A DNA stretch of 64,000 nt. Origin: Onishia niordana (GTDB lineage: Bacteria > Pseudomonadota > Gammaproteobacteria > Pseudomonadales > Halomonadaceae). The stretch is taken from contig NZ_SDSD01000010.1 of NCBI RefSeq assembly GCF_004798965.1, forward strand, positions 53,121 through 117,120. Reading direction: 5' to 3'. The stretch's first letter is position 1; every line of letters starts with the position of its first letter. The notes under the pieces are model-generated. The model did no database searches. It was not told where the DNA came from and saw nothing but the letters and a program-made list of their open reading frames with translations. Positions 16,972-25,985 of the stretch are shown one piece after another. Made by a program: the position numbers and the translations under genes.

Positions 16972-17732
16972 GCACCACGCCCCGCTCCCGGATCTATCAT
17001 GGCACCCTGCGTCATCGGCGCTACCGGCCCAGGACGCATGCCTTTCGCTATGGCCTTTGGATGGCCTGGCTGGATCTCGACGAGCTGCCAGGGCTGTTTC
17101 GCGGCGTGCCGGGGTTCGGAGAGGGCCGGCTGGCGCTTGCCCGCTTCCGCCGCGCCGACTACCTGGCACCCCACGAGCGGCCGCTCAAGGAGGCCGTCAA
17201 GGACGAGCTCGCGTGCCAGCTCGGCGATGCCCCTGTCGGGCGCGTGTGCATGCTGACGCAGTTGCGTACCCTTGGGGTCGCCTTCAACCCGATCACCCTC
17301 TATTACGCCTATGACGCCGACGACCGGCTGGTCGCGCTGCTGGCAGAGGTGAGCAATACCCCCTGGGGAGAGCGAGTGCGTTACGCCTGTCGCGTCGACC
17401 CTGAGCGCCACAGCCACCAGGCCCATTTCGACAAGGCGATGCACGTCTCACCCTTCAATCCCATGGACATGATCTACCGCTGGCGTTTCTCGACGCCCGG
17501 CGAGCACCTGATGATGCATATGGAAACCTGGAAGGACGATGCCCTGCACTTCGATGCCACCCTGACCATGAAGGCGCGACCCGCGACCCGCGGTGCCATG
17601 GTGGCCACCCTGGCCAGACAGCCCTTGATGAGTATCAAGACCCTGGCCGGCATCCACCTGGAGGCCCTGCGACTCTGGGCCAAGCGGGTGCCGATCCATG
17701 ACCACCCCCATCGCGAGGAGACACCGCCGTGA
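16968..17732 (+). CDS. DUF1365 family protein
   Basis: The 254-aa protein shows the DUF1365 landmarks: YHGTLRHRRYRPRTHAFRYG at the N-terminus, LGVAFNPITLYYAYD in the middle, EVSNTPWGER, and HVSPFNPMDMIYRWRF. It has no signal peptide. The reaction is not established; genetic linkage to the flavin oxidase and the CFA-synthase-like protein is constant enough to imply one pathway. ATGA overlap with the preceding gene and GTGA overlap with the next indicate translational coupling. Confidence 0.88.
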   Translation: MSTTPRSRIYHGTLRHRRYRPRTHAFRYGLWMAWLDLDELPGLFRGVPGFGEGRLALARFRRADYLAPHERPLKEAVKDELACQLGDAPVGRVCMLTQLRTLGVAFNPITLYYAYDADDRLVALLAEVSNTPWGERVRYACRVDPERHSHQAHFDKAMHVSPFNPMDMIYRWRFSTPGEHLMMHMETWKDDALHFDATLTMKARPATRGAMVATLARQPLMSIKTLAGIHLEALRLWAKRVPIHDHPHREETPP

Positions 17733-18997
17733 GTGCGACCCGCTCTGCCACCTCAGCGCCGCAGCCGGAAGCGAGTGATCGCCTTACCCGACTGCTCAAA
17801 CCCCGCCTGCTTGCCCAGCTAAGTGCACTGGAGGGCGGCCAGATCATTCTGATAGAGGGTGACAGGAGCCATACGCTCGGCCGCGGCGGCCCCCTTTCCG
17901 TCACGGTCGTGGTCAAGCATCCGCAGGCTTGGCGCCGCCTGGCGCTGGGCGGCACGGTGGGTGCCGCCGAAGCCTACATGGATGGCGACTGGGAAACCGA
18001 CGATCTGGTCGGCCTGACCCGGCTGTTCGCCGCCAACCTGGAGCGGGTCAACGGCGAGGTCGAAAACGGTAGCGCGCGCCTCGGTCGCTGGCTCTTGACC
18101 GCTGCCTACTCACTGCAGCGCAACACGCAGCGCGGGGCCAAGCGCAATATCTCGGCTCACTACGATCTGGGCAACGAGCTGTTCGCTACCTTCCTCGATA
18201 CCGAACACTGGATGTACTCAAGCGCGGTCTTTCCGCACCCGGAGGCAAGCCTCGAAGAGGCCTCGACGCACAAGCTCGACGTGATGCTCGACAAGCTCGA
18301 CGTCGGACCCGACAACCACCTACTGGAAATCGGTACCGGCTGGGGTGGGCTTGCCATTCATGCCGCCAAGAGCCGTGGCTGCCGGGTTACTACCACGACC
18401 ATTTCCGACGAGCAGTACGCCCATACCGCCAAGCGTATTGAGGAGGAGGGACTTAGCGAGCGCATCACCCTGCTCAAGCAGGACTATCGCGACCTCGAGG
18501 GTCGCTATGACCGGCTGATCTCGGTGGAGATGATCGAAGCGGTGGGGCATCAGTACCTCAACACTTACCTGGCGACGCTGGACCGGCTGCTGACCGATGA
18601 TGGCCTGGTGATGCTGCAGGCGATCACCATCCGCGACCAGCGCTTCGAGGCCGCCAAGCGCGAGATGGATTTCATCAAACGCTACATCTTTCCCGGCGGT
18701 TTTCTGCCATCCCATCGCGCCATCCTCGATGGCATCACCCGCCACACCAGCCTCAATGTGCTCGGCCTCGACGAAATCGGGCTGCACTATGCGCGCACCC
18801 TGCGCGAATGGCGTCATCGCTTCGAGGCGAGCCTCGATCGGGTTCGCAAGCTCGGCTATGACGAGCGTTTCATCCGCATGTGGCGATACTACCTGTGCTA
18901 CTGCGAAGGGGGGTTCCTTGAGCGCAGCATCGGCACCTGTCATCTGCTGATGGCAAAGCCCGGCGCGCGTCGGGATGCGTTGACGGGGGTGCCATGA
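17729..18997 (+). CDS. Cyclopropane-fatty-acyl-phospholipid synthase-like methyltransferase
   Basis: SAM-dependent methyltransferase of the CFA synthase family, 422 aa. An N-terminal lipid-binding-like domain (residues about 30-125) precedes ISAHYDLGNELFATFLD (141-157), the SAM loop LLEIGTGWGGLAIHAA (from about 198) and the active-site segment SVEMIEAVGHQY. A GTG start overlaps the previous stop. In E. coli CFA synthase methylates the double bond of unsaturated phospholipid acyl chains. A relative in R. sphaeroides (UfaM, recalled) instead takes part in methyl-branched furan fatty acid formation. Sequence alone does not decide which product is made here. Confidence 0.9.
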   Translation: MSATRSATSAPQPEASDRLTRLLKPRLLAQLSALEGGQIILIEGDRSHTLGRGGPLSVTVVVKHPQAWRRLALGGTVGAAEAYMDGDWETDDLVGLTRLFAANLERVNGEVENGSARLGRWLLTAAYSLQRNTQRGAKRNISAHYDLGNELFATFLDTEHWMYSSAVFPHPEASLEEASTHKLDVMLDKLDVGPDNHLLEIGTGWGGLAIHAAKSRGCRVTTTTISDEQYAHTAKRIEEEGLSERITLLKQDYRDLEGRYDRLISVEMIEAVGHQYLNTYLATLDRLLTDDGLVMLQAITIRDQRFEAAKREMDFIKRYIFPGGFLPSHRAILDGITRHTSLNVLGLDEIGLHYARTLREWRHRFEASLDRVRKLGYDERFIRMWRYYLCYCEGGFLERSIGTCHLLMAKPGARRDALTGVP

Positions 18998-19542
18998 GCC
19001 GGTTTCGCCTCAGCGGCTGGAAAGCCGCCGTGGCCAACATCGCGGCCTTCCAAATTGGCTGGTTTGCCTGTGTGCTGGGGGGGAGTGCGGTAGGTGGCGT
19101 GGTTGTAGCAGTGATCCTGGGCGCACACCTTTACTGGCTCGGACGTCCCGGCGAATGGCGGCTGCTGGCGGCGTTCGCCACTCTTGGGCTGATCATCGAT
19201 GGCAGTTTAGGGCTGCTGGGCGGCTTTGATTTCGCTGCCAGCACCGGCGGTGAGGCTGCCCTGGCGGACGACAGTGCTGGGCCTTGGGGGGCGCTACCGC
19301 TGCCTCTCTGGCTGTGGCTACTGTGGCCGCTGTTCGCCACCCTGCCGCAGCACTCGCTGGCCTGGCTGTGGCCTCGGCCCTGGCTGGCAGCACTGGGGGG
19401 AGCGACGAGTGGCCCGTTGTCTTACCTGGCCGGCGCACGACTCTCGGGGGTCGAACTGGCACCCTGGTTGTTGCCAGCGGAAGCCGTGGTATGGGCCTTG
19501 CTGTGCCTCGGTCTCAGCTGGCACTACAGGAGCGCCGTGTGA
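18994..19542 (+). CDS. DUF2878 inner-membrane protein
   Basis: 182 aa with about five hydrophobic helices. It begins FRLSGWKAAVANIAAFQIGWFACVLGG, matching DUF2878, which is usually found as the last or near-last gene of photolyase/CFA-synthase-like clusters. No catalytic residues are known. An ATGA overlap with the methyltransferase gene makes it the final coupled cistron. No terminator is visible behind it; three short GTGGGA repeats lie just downstream. Confidence 0.8.
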   Translation: MSRFRLSGWKAAVANIAAFQIGWFACVLGGSAVGGVVVAVILGAHLYWLGRPGEWRLLAAFATLGLIIDGSLGLLGGFDFAASTGGEAALADDSAGPWGALPLPLWLWLLWPLFATLPQHSLAWLWPRPWLAALGGATSGPLSYLAGARLSGVELAPWLLPAEAVVWALLCLGLSWHYRSAV

Positions 19543-19562
19543 GCCGATAAGCGGTAGCTTCG

Positions 19563-19625
19563 TTAGTGGGAGAGCCTGTTAGCCGTAGAGCGCCATTAGT
19601 GGGAGAGCTCGGTTGGTGGGAAAGC
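19563..19625 (+). repeat. Three short direct repeats (TTAGTGGGAGAGC)
   Basis: TTAGTGGGAGAGC occurs at 19563-19575 and 19596-19608, with a degenerate copy TTGGTGGGAAAGC at 19613-19625. They lie in the gap between the convergent DUF2878 and GGDEF-EAL genes. No hairpin with a T-run is seen here. Confidence 0.6.
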
Positions 19626-19650
19626 TCTGGTAGTTGAATCGTTCTTTGAA

Positions 19651-21510
19651 CTAAACCGGCAGACTCGCCATGTTCCCTGCAGATGATGTCGAGTTCCTCC
19701 CACTCAGGCGCGCCTCGATCTCACTGGCGGGTACCGGCCGCGAGAAGAGGAAACCCTGGACCTCGGGGCAGCCTTGGTCGCGCAGGAAATCTCGCTGCGC
19801 CGGTGTTTCGATGCCCTCGGCCACTACCCGCAGCAACAACCCCTCGGCCATGGCCAATACCGCGCAGACGATCGCCGCATCCGCCTTGTCGTCCGGCAGG
19901 GCCCGCACGAAAGCCCGATCCAGCTTGAGTTTGTCGATTGGCAGACGCTTCAAGTAGCTGAGAGAGGAGTAGCCGGTACCGAAGTCATCAATGGCAATCT
20001 GATGCCCTTTTTCGCGCAGCGACGTCATCCGCGGGTAGACGTCGCCCGCGCGCTCGTCGAGCAGTACCGACTCGGTGAGCTCCAGCCCAAGCAGGCTGGT
20101 CGGCACCTGATAGCGGGCAAGGCAAGCCGCCAGTCGAGACTCCAGGTCGCCCTGAATCAACTGCAAAGCGGAGATATTGACCCAGACTGGCACCACTGGC
20201 AGCCCGGCCTGCTGCCAGTGCGACAACTGGTTGATAGCCTGCTCGATCACCCAGCCCCCCAGCGGCGTCATCAAACCGTGGCGCTCGGCCAGCGGAATGA
20301 AGTCTCCCGGCGAGACCATGCCCAGCCGCGGATGACGCCAGCGCAGCAGAGCCTCCATTCCTACTAACGAGCCATCCTTGAGGCTGTGCTGCGTCTGATA
20401 ATGCAGCTCGAGCTGGCCGCCATGGGCGAGCGCTGCGCGCAAATCGTTGACCAGTTCGAGCTGCCGATCTCCCGGCTGGTCGAGCGCGGGCTGGAATCGC
20501 TGATGATGGTTGCGACCATGACGTTTGGCGCTATAGAGCGCACTTTCCAGGCGCTGAAAGAGCGAACTCGAGTCACGCCCGTCATCCGGCGCGCGACAGC
20601 TACCGACGGTCAAGCCAAGACGCAGCGACTGTCCTTCCTGTTCGAAGGGGGCCGTAAGGTGATCGGATAGCTCGGCCACCCAGGCATCGTGATCATCGAA
20701 GGTGGTGGTGCGAATGACCATGAACTCGTCGCCGCCCAATCGCCCTACCACCCCACCGGCCACATAACGCGCCAGACGCTGCCCGAAACGTGCCAGCAGC
20801 CGATCGCCGGCCTCGACACCCATGGCATCGTTGATGGACTTGAAGCCGTCGATATCAATCAGCGCCATGTCTAACCCTTCGCCCGCGCGCAGGTGGCGCA
20901 GTCGCGAGCCCAGCAGCTCATGCAGACGACGGCGATTGGGCAGGCCGGTCAGCGGATCTTCGAAACCGATGCGCTGCATGTCCTGCTCACGGGCCTTATG
21001 CCGGGAAATGTCGGTAAATAGACCGACGTAATGCTTCACCTTCCCGCCGTCTTCCTGATAGGCCTGCATGCGCAGCCATTCCGGATACTGGTCACCCTGC
21101 TTGCGCTGATTCCAAATCTCTCCCTCCCACTTACCCAGAGAGTTCAGAGACTGCCAATAGCGATCGTAAAAGGCCTTGTCGTGGCGCCCCGCCGAGAGCA
21201 TTGAGGGGTCCTGACCCCGAACTTCCTTGAGGGAATAGCCGGTGATCTGGGTGAACGCAGGATTGACGGTAAGGATGCGGTGGCGGGCGTCGCAGATCAT
21301 GATGCCGTCCTCAGAGGCCAGCATCACCTGTTCGCCCAGAGCGCGGCGGGCATGTTCCTGGCGTGACGCGCGCCAGGCGTCCCAGATGCCCAGGCCCAGC
21401 AACAACATGGCCGTAAGGCGCGAACCGACACCGCCGGCCCAGGGCAGGGCAGCGAGACCGAGCATGCCAAGCCATATCAGCGGGCGATTAAGAGTAAAGA
21501 GCGGCCACAT
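19651..21510 (-). CDS. Membrane PAS-GGDEF-EAL cyclic-di-GMP protein
   Basis: 619 aa. Two N-terminal membrane segments (about residues 11-25 and 32-45) are followed by a PAS domain (about 58-170, with [14 protein letters not shown] and a PAC segment [10 protein letters not shown]), a GGDEF domain (from [14 protein letters not shown], signature GGDEF at 259-263) and an EAL domain ([13 protein letters not shown] at 386-388). The EAL domain keeps ELTES, the double-Asp [11 protein letters not shown] (508-509) and VAEGIET. Both active sites look intact; the RxxD inhibitory site before GGDEF is not present. It should make and/or degrade c-di-GMP in response to a PAS ligand. Monocistronic. Confidence 0.93.
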   Translation of the reverse strand: MWPLFTLNRPLIWLGMLGLAALPWAGGVGSRLTAMLLLGLGIWDAWRASRQEHARRALGEQVMLASEDGIMICDARHRILTVNPAFTQITGYSLKEVRGQDPSMLSAGRHDKAFYDRYWQSLNSLGKWEGEIWNQRKQGDQYPEWLRMQAYQEDGGKVKHYVGLFTDISRHKAREQDMQRIGFEDPLTGLPNRRRLHELLGSRLRHLRAGEGLDMALIDIDGFKSINDAMGVEAGDRLLARFGQRLARYVAGGVVGRLGGDEFMVIRTTTFDDHDAWVAELSDHLTAPFEQEGQSLRLGLTVGSCRAPDDGRDSSSLFQRLESALYSAKRHGRNHHQRFQPALDQPGDRQLELVNDLRAALAHGGQLELHYQTQHSLKDGSLVGMEALLRWRHPRLGMVSPGDFIPLAERHGLMTPLGGWVIEQAINQLSHWQQAGLPVVPVWVNISALQLIQGDLESRLAACLARYQVPTSLLGLELTESVLLDERAGDVYPRMTSLREKGHQIAIDDFGTGYSSLSYLKRLPIDKLKLDRAFVRALPDDKADAAIVCAVLAMAEGLLLRVVAEGIETPAQRDFLRDQGCPEVQGFLFSRPVPASEIEARLSGRNSTSSAGNMASLPV

Positions 21511-21760
21511 AAGGGATCATCAGTTGCACTGTCCATGGACTAAGGTACGAAAGAAGTTGTGCCTTTCATCTTTCTATCGGCGAACGCTACCATGGGTTTA
21601 GTGCTGAATGTTAAAAATACTGATGAACTAACGAGCGCTCTGCTACTTCCCAGACCGTTGCCAAGGGTCGCGACGTGCAATCATCTGGCGCTGCCAGTAG
21701 AATGGCTGGCAGTCTAGCTGGCCCTTGGCCCACCCTACCGTCGACTCTCGGACTGATTCT

Positions 21761-22276
21761 GTGATCAAGCAACACTCCTTTAGCCATGATGAGCTGCTGG
21801 CATGCAGCCAAGGTGAACTGTTCGGCCCGGGCAATGCCCAGCTGCCGGCACCCAACATGCTGATGCTCGACCGGATCTCCCACATCCATGAGGAAGGGGG
21901 TGAATACGGTAAAGGCGAACTGATCGCCGAGCTCGATATCCACCCGGACCTATGGTTCTTCGACTGCCACTTCCCCGGCGACCCGGTCATGCCCGGCTGC
22001 CTGGGGCTGGATGCCATGTGGCAGTTGGTCGGTTTCTACCTGGGGTGGCTCGGCCATCCGGGGCGCGGCCGTGCCCTGGGCTGTGGCGAGGTCAAGTTCT
22101 CGGGCCAGATTCTTCCCGACGCGAAGAAGGTCACGTACCACATCAACGTCAAGCGCATCATCACTCGGCGTCTGATTCTTGGCATCGCCGATGGCACCGT
22201 GACCGTCGACGGACGCGATATCTACCAGGCCAATGACCTGCGGGTCGGCCTATTCACCTCCACCGCGAATTTCTGA
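21761..22276 (+). CDS. fabA: 3-hydroxydecanoyl-ACP dehydratase/isomerase FabA
   Basis: Dehydrates 3-hydroxyacyl-ACP and isomerises the C10 intermediate, starting unsaturated fatty acid synthesis. A GTG start at 21761 gives 171 aa, matching the 172 aa of E. coli FabA; no strong ribosome-binding site supports any start. The catalytic His70 in [12 protein letters not shown] and Asp84 in LGLDAMWQL are present, and the N-terminal [12 protein letters not shown] is diagnostic. fabB follows after 13 bases, so they form one operon. The 250-base upstream gap shows no palindrome I can match to FabR or DesT. Confidence 0.96.
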   Translation: MIKQHSFSHDELLACSQGELFGPGNAQLPAPNMLMLDRISHIHEEGGEYGKGELIAELDIHPDLWFFDCHFPGDPVMPGCLGLDAMWQLVGFYLGWLGHPGRGRALGCGEVKFSGQILPDAKKVTYHINVKRIITRRLILGIADGTVTVDGRDIYQANDLRVGLFTSTANF

Positions 22277-22289
22277 TCAGGAGGCTCCC

Positions 22290-23507
22290 ATGCGACGAGT
22301 GGTAGTCACCGGCCTGGGCATCGTGTCTTGCCTCGGCAACGACCGGCACCAGGTCCTCGATGCGCTCAAGTCAGGGCGCTCAGGCATCCGTTTCAAGGAC
22401 GACTACGCTGAACGCGGCTTCCGTAGCCAAGTGGCGGGCGTTGTGGACATCGACCTCGACGAATTGGTCGATCGTAAACTTCGCCGCTTCATGGGGGATG
22501 CCGCCGCTTACGCCTACGTGAGCATGGCCCAGGCCATCGAAGACTCTGGCCTCAGCCCGGAACAGGTATCGAACGAGCGTACCGGCCTGATCGCCGGCTC
22601 CGGTGGCGCATCCAGTGCCAACCAGGTCGAAGCCGCCGATGTCATGCGCGAGAAGGGCCTGCGCCGCGTAGGGCCTTACCGGGTCACCCGCACCATGGGC
22701 AGCACCGTCTCGGCGTGCCTGGCGACCCCGTTCAAGATCAAGGGCGTCAACTACTCGATCTCCTCGGCCTGCGCCACCTCGGCTCACTGCATCGGCAGTG
22801 CCGTCGAGCAGATCCAACTCGGCAAGCAGGACGTGGTATTTGCCGGTGGCGGCGAAGAGGAACACTGGACGCTGTCCTGCCTCTTCGATGCCATGGGCGC
22901 CCTGTCGACCCACTACAACGAGACGCCGGAACAGGCCTCTCGCCCCTATGACAAGGCCCGCGATGGTTTTGTTATCGCGGGCGGTGGCGGAATGCTGGTG
23001 CTCGAGGATCTCGAACACGCCAAGGCACGTGGCGCCAAGATCTATGCCGAAGTGGTCGGCTATGGTGCCACCTCGGATGGCTATGACATGGTCGCGCCAT
23101 CAGGCGATGGCGCGTCACGCTGCATGCGTCAGGCCATGGCGACCGTCGATGGCGACATCGACTACGTCAACACCCACGGCACCTCGACACCGGTGGGTGA
23201 CGTCGCTGAATTGAAGGCGATCCGTGAGATGTTCGGTGACCAGACGCCGGCGATGAGTTCGACCAAGTCGCTGACCGGCCACTCGCTGGGGGCAACCGGC
23301 GTTCAAGAGGCGATCTACTCGCTGATGATGATGGAGCATCGCTTCATCGCCGCCTCGGCCAACATCGAGCAGATGGATGATGAAGCCGCAGGCTTCGACA
23401 TCGTCACCGAACGACGCGACGACGTCGAGATTAGGCGCGTGCTGTCTAACAGCTTCGGCTTCGGCGGCACCAATGCCTGCCTGGTGCTGGAAAAGTTCAG
23501 CGGCTAA
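22290..23507 (+). CDS. fabB: 3-oxoacyl-ACP synthase I FabB
   Basis: Elongating condensing enzyme that works with FabA in making unsaturated acyl chains; 405 aa against 406 in E. coli. The catalytic triad is visible: Cys161 in [11 protein letters not shown], His in [11 protein letters not shown], His in TGHSLGATG. The C-terminal [15 protein letters not shown] is the usual glycine-rich loop. CAGGAGG precedes the ATG. It provides the double bonds that the CFA-synthase-like enzyme at 17729 would modify. Transcription ends at the hairpin at 23560. Confidence 0.97.
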   Translation: MRRVVVTGLGIVSCLGNDRHQVLDALKSGRSGIRFKDDYAERGFRSQVAGVVDIDLDELVDRKLRRFMGDAAAYAYVSMAQAIEDSGLSPEQVSNERTGLIAGSGGASSANQVEAADVMREKGLRRVGPYRVTRTMGSTVSACLATPFKIKGVNYSISSACATSAHCIGSAVEQIQLGKQDVVFAGGGEEEHWTLSCLFDAMGALSTHYNETPEQASRPYDKARDGFVIAGGGGMLVLEDLEHAKARGAKIYAEVVGYGATSDGYDMVAPSGDGASRCMRQAMATVDGDIDYVNTHGTSTPVGDVAELKAIREMFGDQTPAMSSTKSLTGHSLGATGVQEAIYSLMMMEHRFIAASANIEQMDDEAAGFDIVTERRDDVEIRRVLSNSFGFGGTNACLVLEKFSG

Positions 23508-23559
23508 CGCTCAGGGACTAACGCTTGGCGACTGAGGTCGCCCGGCTTTCCTGCCAACA

Positions 23560-23591
23560 CAAAGAAGGCGCCCCTTGGGGCGCCTTCTTTG
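23560..23591. terminator. Bidirectional terminator between fabB and plsC
   Basis: A perfect 15-bp stem CAAAGAAGGCGCCCC/GGGGCGCCTTCTTTG with a TT loop. The TTCTTTGTTG tail on plus, and its mirror on minus, lets it serve both convergent genes. Confidence 0.85.
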
Positions 23592-23614
23592 TTGATGGGT
23601 GCTCGTATACGCCG

Positions 23615-24370
23615 TCAGCCGCTCACCGTCTCTTTGGCAGGTGCGCTTGCCGGCCGGGCCACCTCGGAGATCTGTGCCAGGCGCCCCTCAATCCAGGCCT
23701 CGACATCGGCCATTACCGCTTCTGCCGTGCGGCCCTCTGTCTCGATGGGCGGACCAATCTCGAGGGTCAGACGCCCGGGATTCTTGACCCAGTGCCTGCC
23801 CGGCCAACGCTCTCCGGCATTGTGTACCACCGGCAATACCGGCACGCCGGCACGACAGGCGATCACCGAGCCGCTCTTGTTGTAGCGTCGACGCTCGCCT
23901 GGCGGCACCCGGGTACCCTCAGGGAAAATCAGCACCGACAACCCCTCGTCGAGGCGCGCCTTACCCTGTGTCAGCACCTGCTTCATGGCGCGTGCCGGCC
24001 TGGAGCGATCCAGGGCGATCGGCTTAAGCAATCGCAGCCCCCAGCCGAAGATCGGGAAATTCAACAATTCCTGCTTGAGCACCGTACACACCGGCGGCTT
24101 GATCAGCTGCAGATAAATGGTCTCCCACTCGCACTGGTGATTCGAGAGAATTACGCAGGGGCCCTCGGGCACATTCTCATGGCCGCTGAATTCATAGCGG
24201 ACACCACAGGTAATCCGGAACCAGGCAATCACGACATGGTTGTAAAGATTTAGCAGACGATAGCGCGAGCGCAGCGGCAGCAGTGGCGCCATGGGCAACA
24301 GAAAGATCCCGCTCAGAATCATGGTCAGGAAGTAGCCGGCGTAGAAGAGCACACTGCGTAAGGCATTCAT
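23615..24370 (-). CDS. plsC: 1-acyl-sn-glycerol-3-phosphate acyltransferase-like protein
   Basis: 251-aa lysophosphatidate acyltransferase family protein. A long N-terminal hydrophobic segment (residues 10-30) is followed by motif I SNHQCEWET (His78, Glu83: HX4E rather than the textbook HX4D, a variant also familiar from other proteobacterial PlsC proteins), and motif III FPEGTR (149-154). It should acylate lysophosphatidic acid at the inner membrane. Its start overlaps the stop of the upstream RmlD-like gene by 4 bases, so translation is probably coupled. The symbol is by family; paralogues may exist elsewhere. Confidence 0.85.
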   Translation of the reverse strand: MNALRSVLFYAGYFLTMILSGIFLLPMAPLLPLRSRYRLLNLYNHVVIAWFRITCGVRYEFSGHENVPEGPCVILSNHQCEWETIYLQLIKPPVCTVLKQELLNFPIFGWGLRLLKPIALDRSRPARAMKQVLTQGKARLDEGLSVLIFPEGTRVPPGERRRYNKSGSVIACRAGVPVLPVVHNAGERWPGRHWVKNPGRLTLEIGPPIETEGRTAEAVMADVEAWIEGRLAQISEVARPASAPAKETVSG

Positions 24371-25248
24371 GCCGTTTCCCCTTGCTCAGTCGGCCGATAG
24401 GCTTGGCACCAGGCATCCAGCATACGTCCCACCTCCAGCCGCCAGGGTTTCTGGTGGACGCCGAACACCCGCAATACACGCCGGCAATTCAGTATTCGGC
24501 GCAGCGGTTGCCCATGATGATGGTCCAACGCCTTGAGCTCCCCGAGGACCAAGGACTGCCCAAGCCCCTCAAGACGCGTCAACAGTTGGGTACGCACCAT
24601 CGAGGCGAAAGCAAAGGCACTGACGGGCTCGGTGCCGGCCAGATGATAGACTCCCCAGCTTTCAGCTCCACAATGAATCTGCTGCAACATGCCGACCAGC
24701 GCCATGGCCACCGCATCGGCAGAGGTCGGGCAGAAAACCACATCCTGAGCAGCACTCAGCTCTTCACCGCTGACCAATCGCTCGATCATGGTGCCAAGCC
24801 AGGCACCACCGCCTTCCAGAGCGAACATCGGCCCCAGCCGGGCAATAAGGTGGCGTGCCTGACGGTCGCGAATCTGCTGCCCGACAGCCATCAGCTGCCT
24901 GAGCCCCTCGTCACGGGGCTCGGGCAGGATATGTTCATCGATGGGACCGTCGAAGCCATCTTCGTAGAGCTGATCCGATACTCCCCACACCAGCGGTATA
25001 CCGAGCTCCTGGCAGCAGGCCAGACAATGCTCGACTGCCTCGGCATGGGCTGTGACCACTGACGGGTCGACATCCATGGGCTGTACCAGCGGTGGAATCA
25101 ACACCGCATCCGGCTTGAGCTCGGCGAGCCTTCCGACCTCGACATCCAAACCGGCTTCGATCACCAGTTCGGTATCGGTACGACGACTGGCCTCACGGGC
25201 CAGGGCCAGGCTAAGACAATGCCCGGCATCCAGTATCAACAGCTTCAC
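24367..25248 (-). CDS. RmlD-like sugar nucleotide-binding protein (degenerate)
   Basis: 293 aa resembling RmlD/dTDP-4-dehydrorhamnose reductase. The N-terminal nucleotide site reads LLILDAGHCLSLALAREA, without the GxxGxxG pattern. The Tyr-x3-Lys catalytic pair is not found where expected; the region reads WGVSDQLYEDGFDGPIDE. The C-terminal half keeps the GVYHLAGTEPVSAFAFASMV substrate-domain pattern. It is therefore probably a non-catalytic or altered family member. It sits 49 bases after ssb and overlaps plsC, and its role in this operon is unknown. Confidence 0.75.
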   Translation of the reverse strand: MKLLILDAGHCLSLALAREASRRTDTELVIEAGLDVEVGRLAELKPDAVLIPPLVQPMDVDPSVVTAHAEAVEHCLACCQELGIPLVWGVSDQLYEDGFDGPIDEHILPEPRDEGLRQLMAVGQQIRDRQARHLIARLGPMFALEGGGAWLGTMIERLVSGEELSAAQDVVFCPTSADAVAMALVGMLQQIHCGAESWGVYHLAGTEPVSAFAFASMVRTQLLTRLEGLGQSLVLGELKALDHHHGQPLRRILNCRRVLRVFGVHQKPWRLEVGRMLDAWCQAYRPTEQGETA

Positions 25249-25297
25249 GACGACTCCTTCACGGGCACCGGGTCAGCACAGGGAAAGGCTGGGCGCT

Positions 25298-25930
25298 TCA
25301 GAACGGAATCTCATCATCGAAGTCGTCGAAGCTGCCCGGATTGGGCGCGCCGTAGTTATTGCCCTGCTGAGGCGGCTGCTGAGGCGGTTGCTGCTGCGGG
25401 CGCTGGGGCTGGCCACCCTGTTGGCCGCCTTGCTGACCATAATTATTGCCCTGAGGGGGCTGCTGAGGCGCATTACCGTAATTACCCGCTCCACCGCCCT
25501 GCTGAGCAGCGCTGCCCTGGTTCATGCCGCCACCATAGTTACCGGCCTGCGGCGCACCCTGGGGATCATTTTGCGGGTAGCCACCCTGACCGCCCCGCGA
25601 GTCGAGCATCTGCATATCGTTGCAGACGATCTCGGTAGAGTAACGATCCTGACCGTCCTGACCCTGCCACTTGCGGGTCTGAAGGCGACCCTCAATGTAG
25701 ATCTTCGAGCCTTTCTTGACGTACTGCTGGGCGATCTCGGCCAGCTTATTGAACAGCACCACCGTGTGCCACTCAGTGCGTTCCTGGCGCTGACCGCTCT
25801 GCCGATCGGTCCAGCTGTCGGTGGTGGCGATGCGCAGGTTGGCGACCGGATTACCGGAAGGCAGGAAACGTACGTCTGGGTCTTGGCCCAGATTGCCGAT
25901 CAAGATGACCTTGTTTACACCACGGGCCAT
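25298..25930 (-). CDS. ssb: Single-stranded DNA-binding protein SSB
   Basis: Essential ssDNA-binding protein of replication and repair, 210 aa. The OB-fold domain (residues 1-110, [19 protein letters not shown]) is followed by a long Gly/Gln/Pro/Asn-rich linker with many GQQGG and PQQPPQQ units, and the acidic partner-binding tip [16 protein letters not shown] supports the start at 25930. It follows yajR by 55 bases on the same strand. It is divergent from uvrA only through yajR; no SOS box was seen in either gap. Confidence 0.97.
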   Translation of the reverse strand: MARGVNKVILIGNLGQDPDVRFLPSGNPVANLRIATTDSWTDRQSGQRQERTEWHTVVLFNKLAEIAQQYVKKGSKIYIEGRLQTRKWQGQDGQDRYSTEIVCNDMQMLDSRGGQGGYPQNDPQGAPQAGNYGGGMNQGSAAQQGGGAGNYGNAPQQPPQGNNYGQQGGQQGGQPQRPQQQPPQQPPQQGNNYGAPNPGSFDDFDDEIPF

Positions 25931-25985
25931 GTTTTGCTCCTTGATTGCGGGCGACCGCCTGGCCGCCCCTATGAATGGTGGCCGC

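Noticed and set aside
21511..21760. FabR/DesT-type operator upstream of fabA
   Set aside because: No palindrome resembling the known sites could be read in the 250-base gap. The AGTG and AACGCT fragments near 21590-21605 are not arranged as an inverted repeat.
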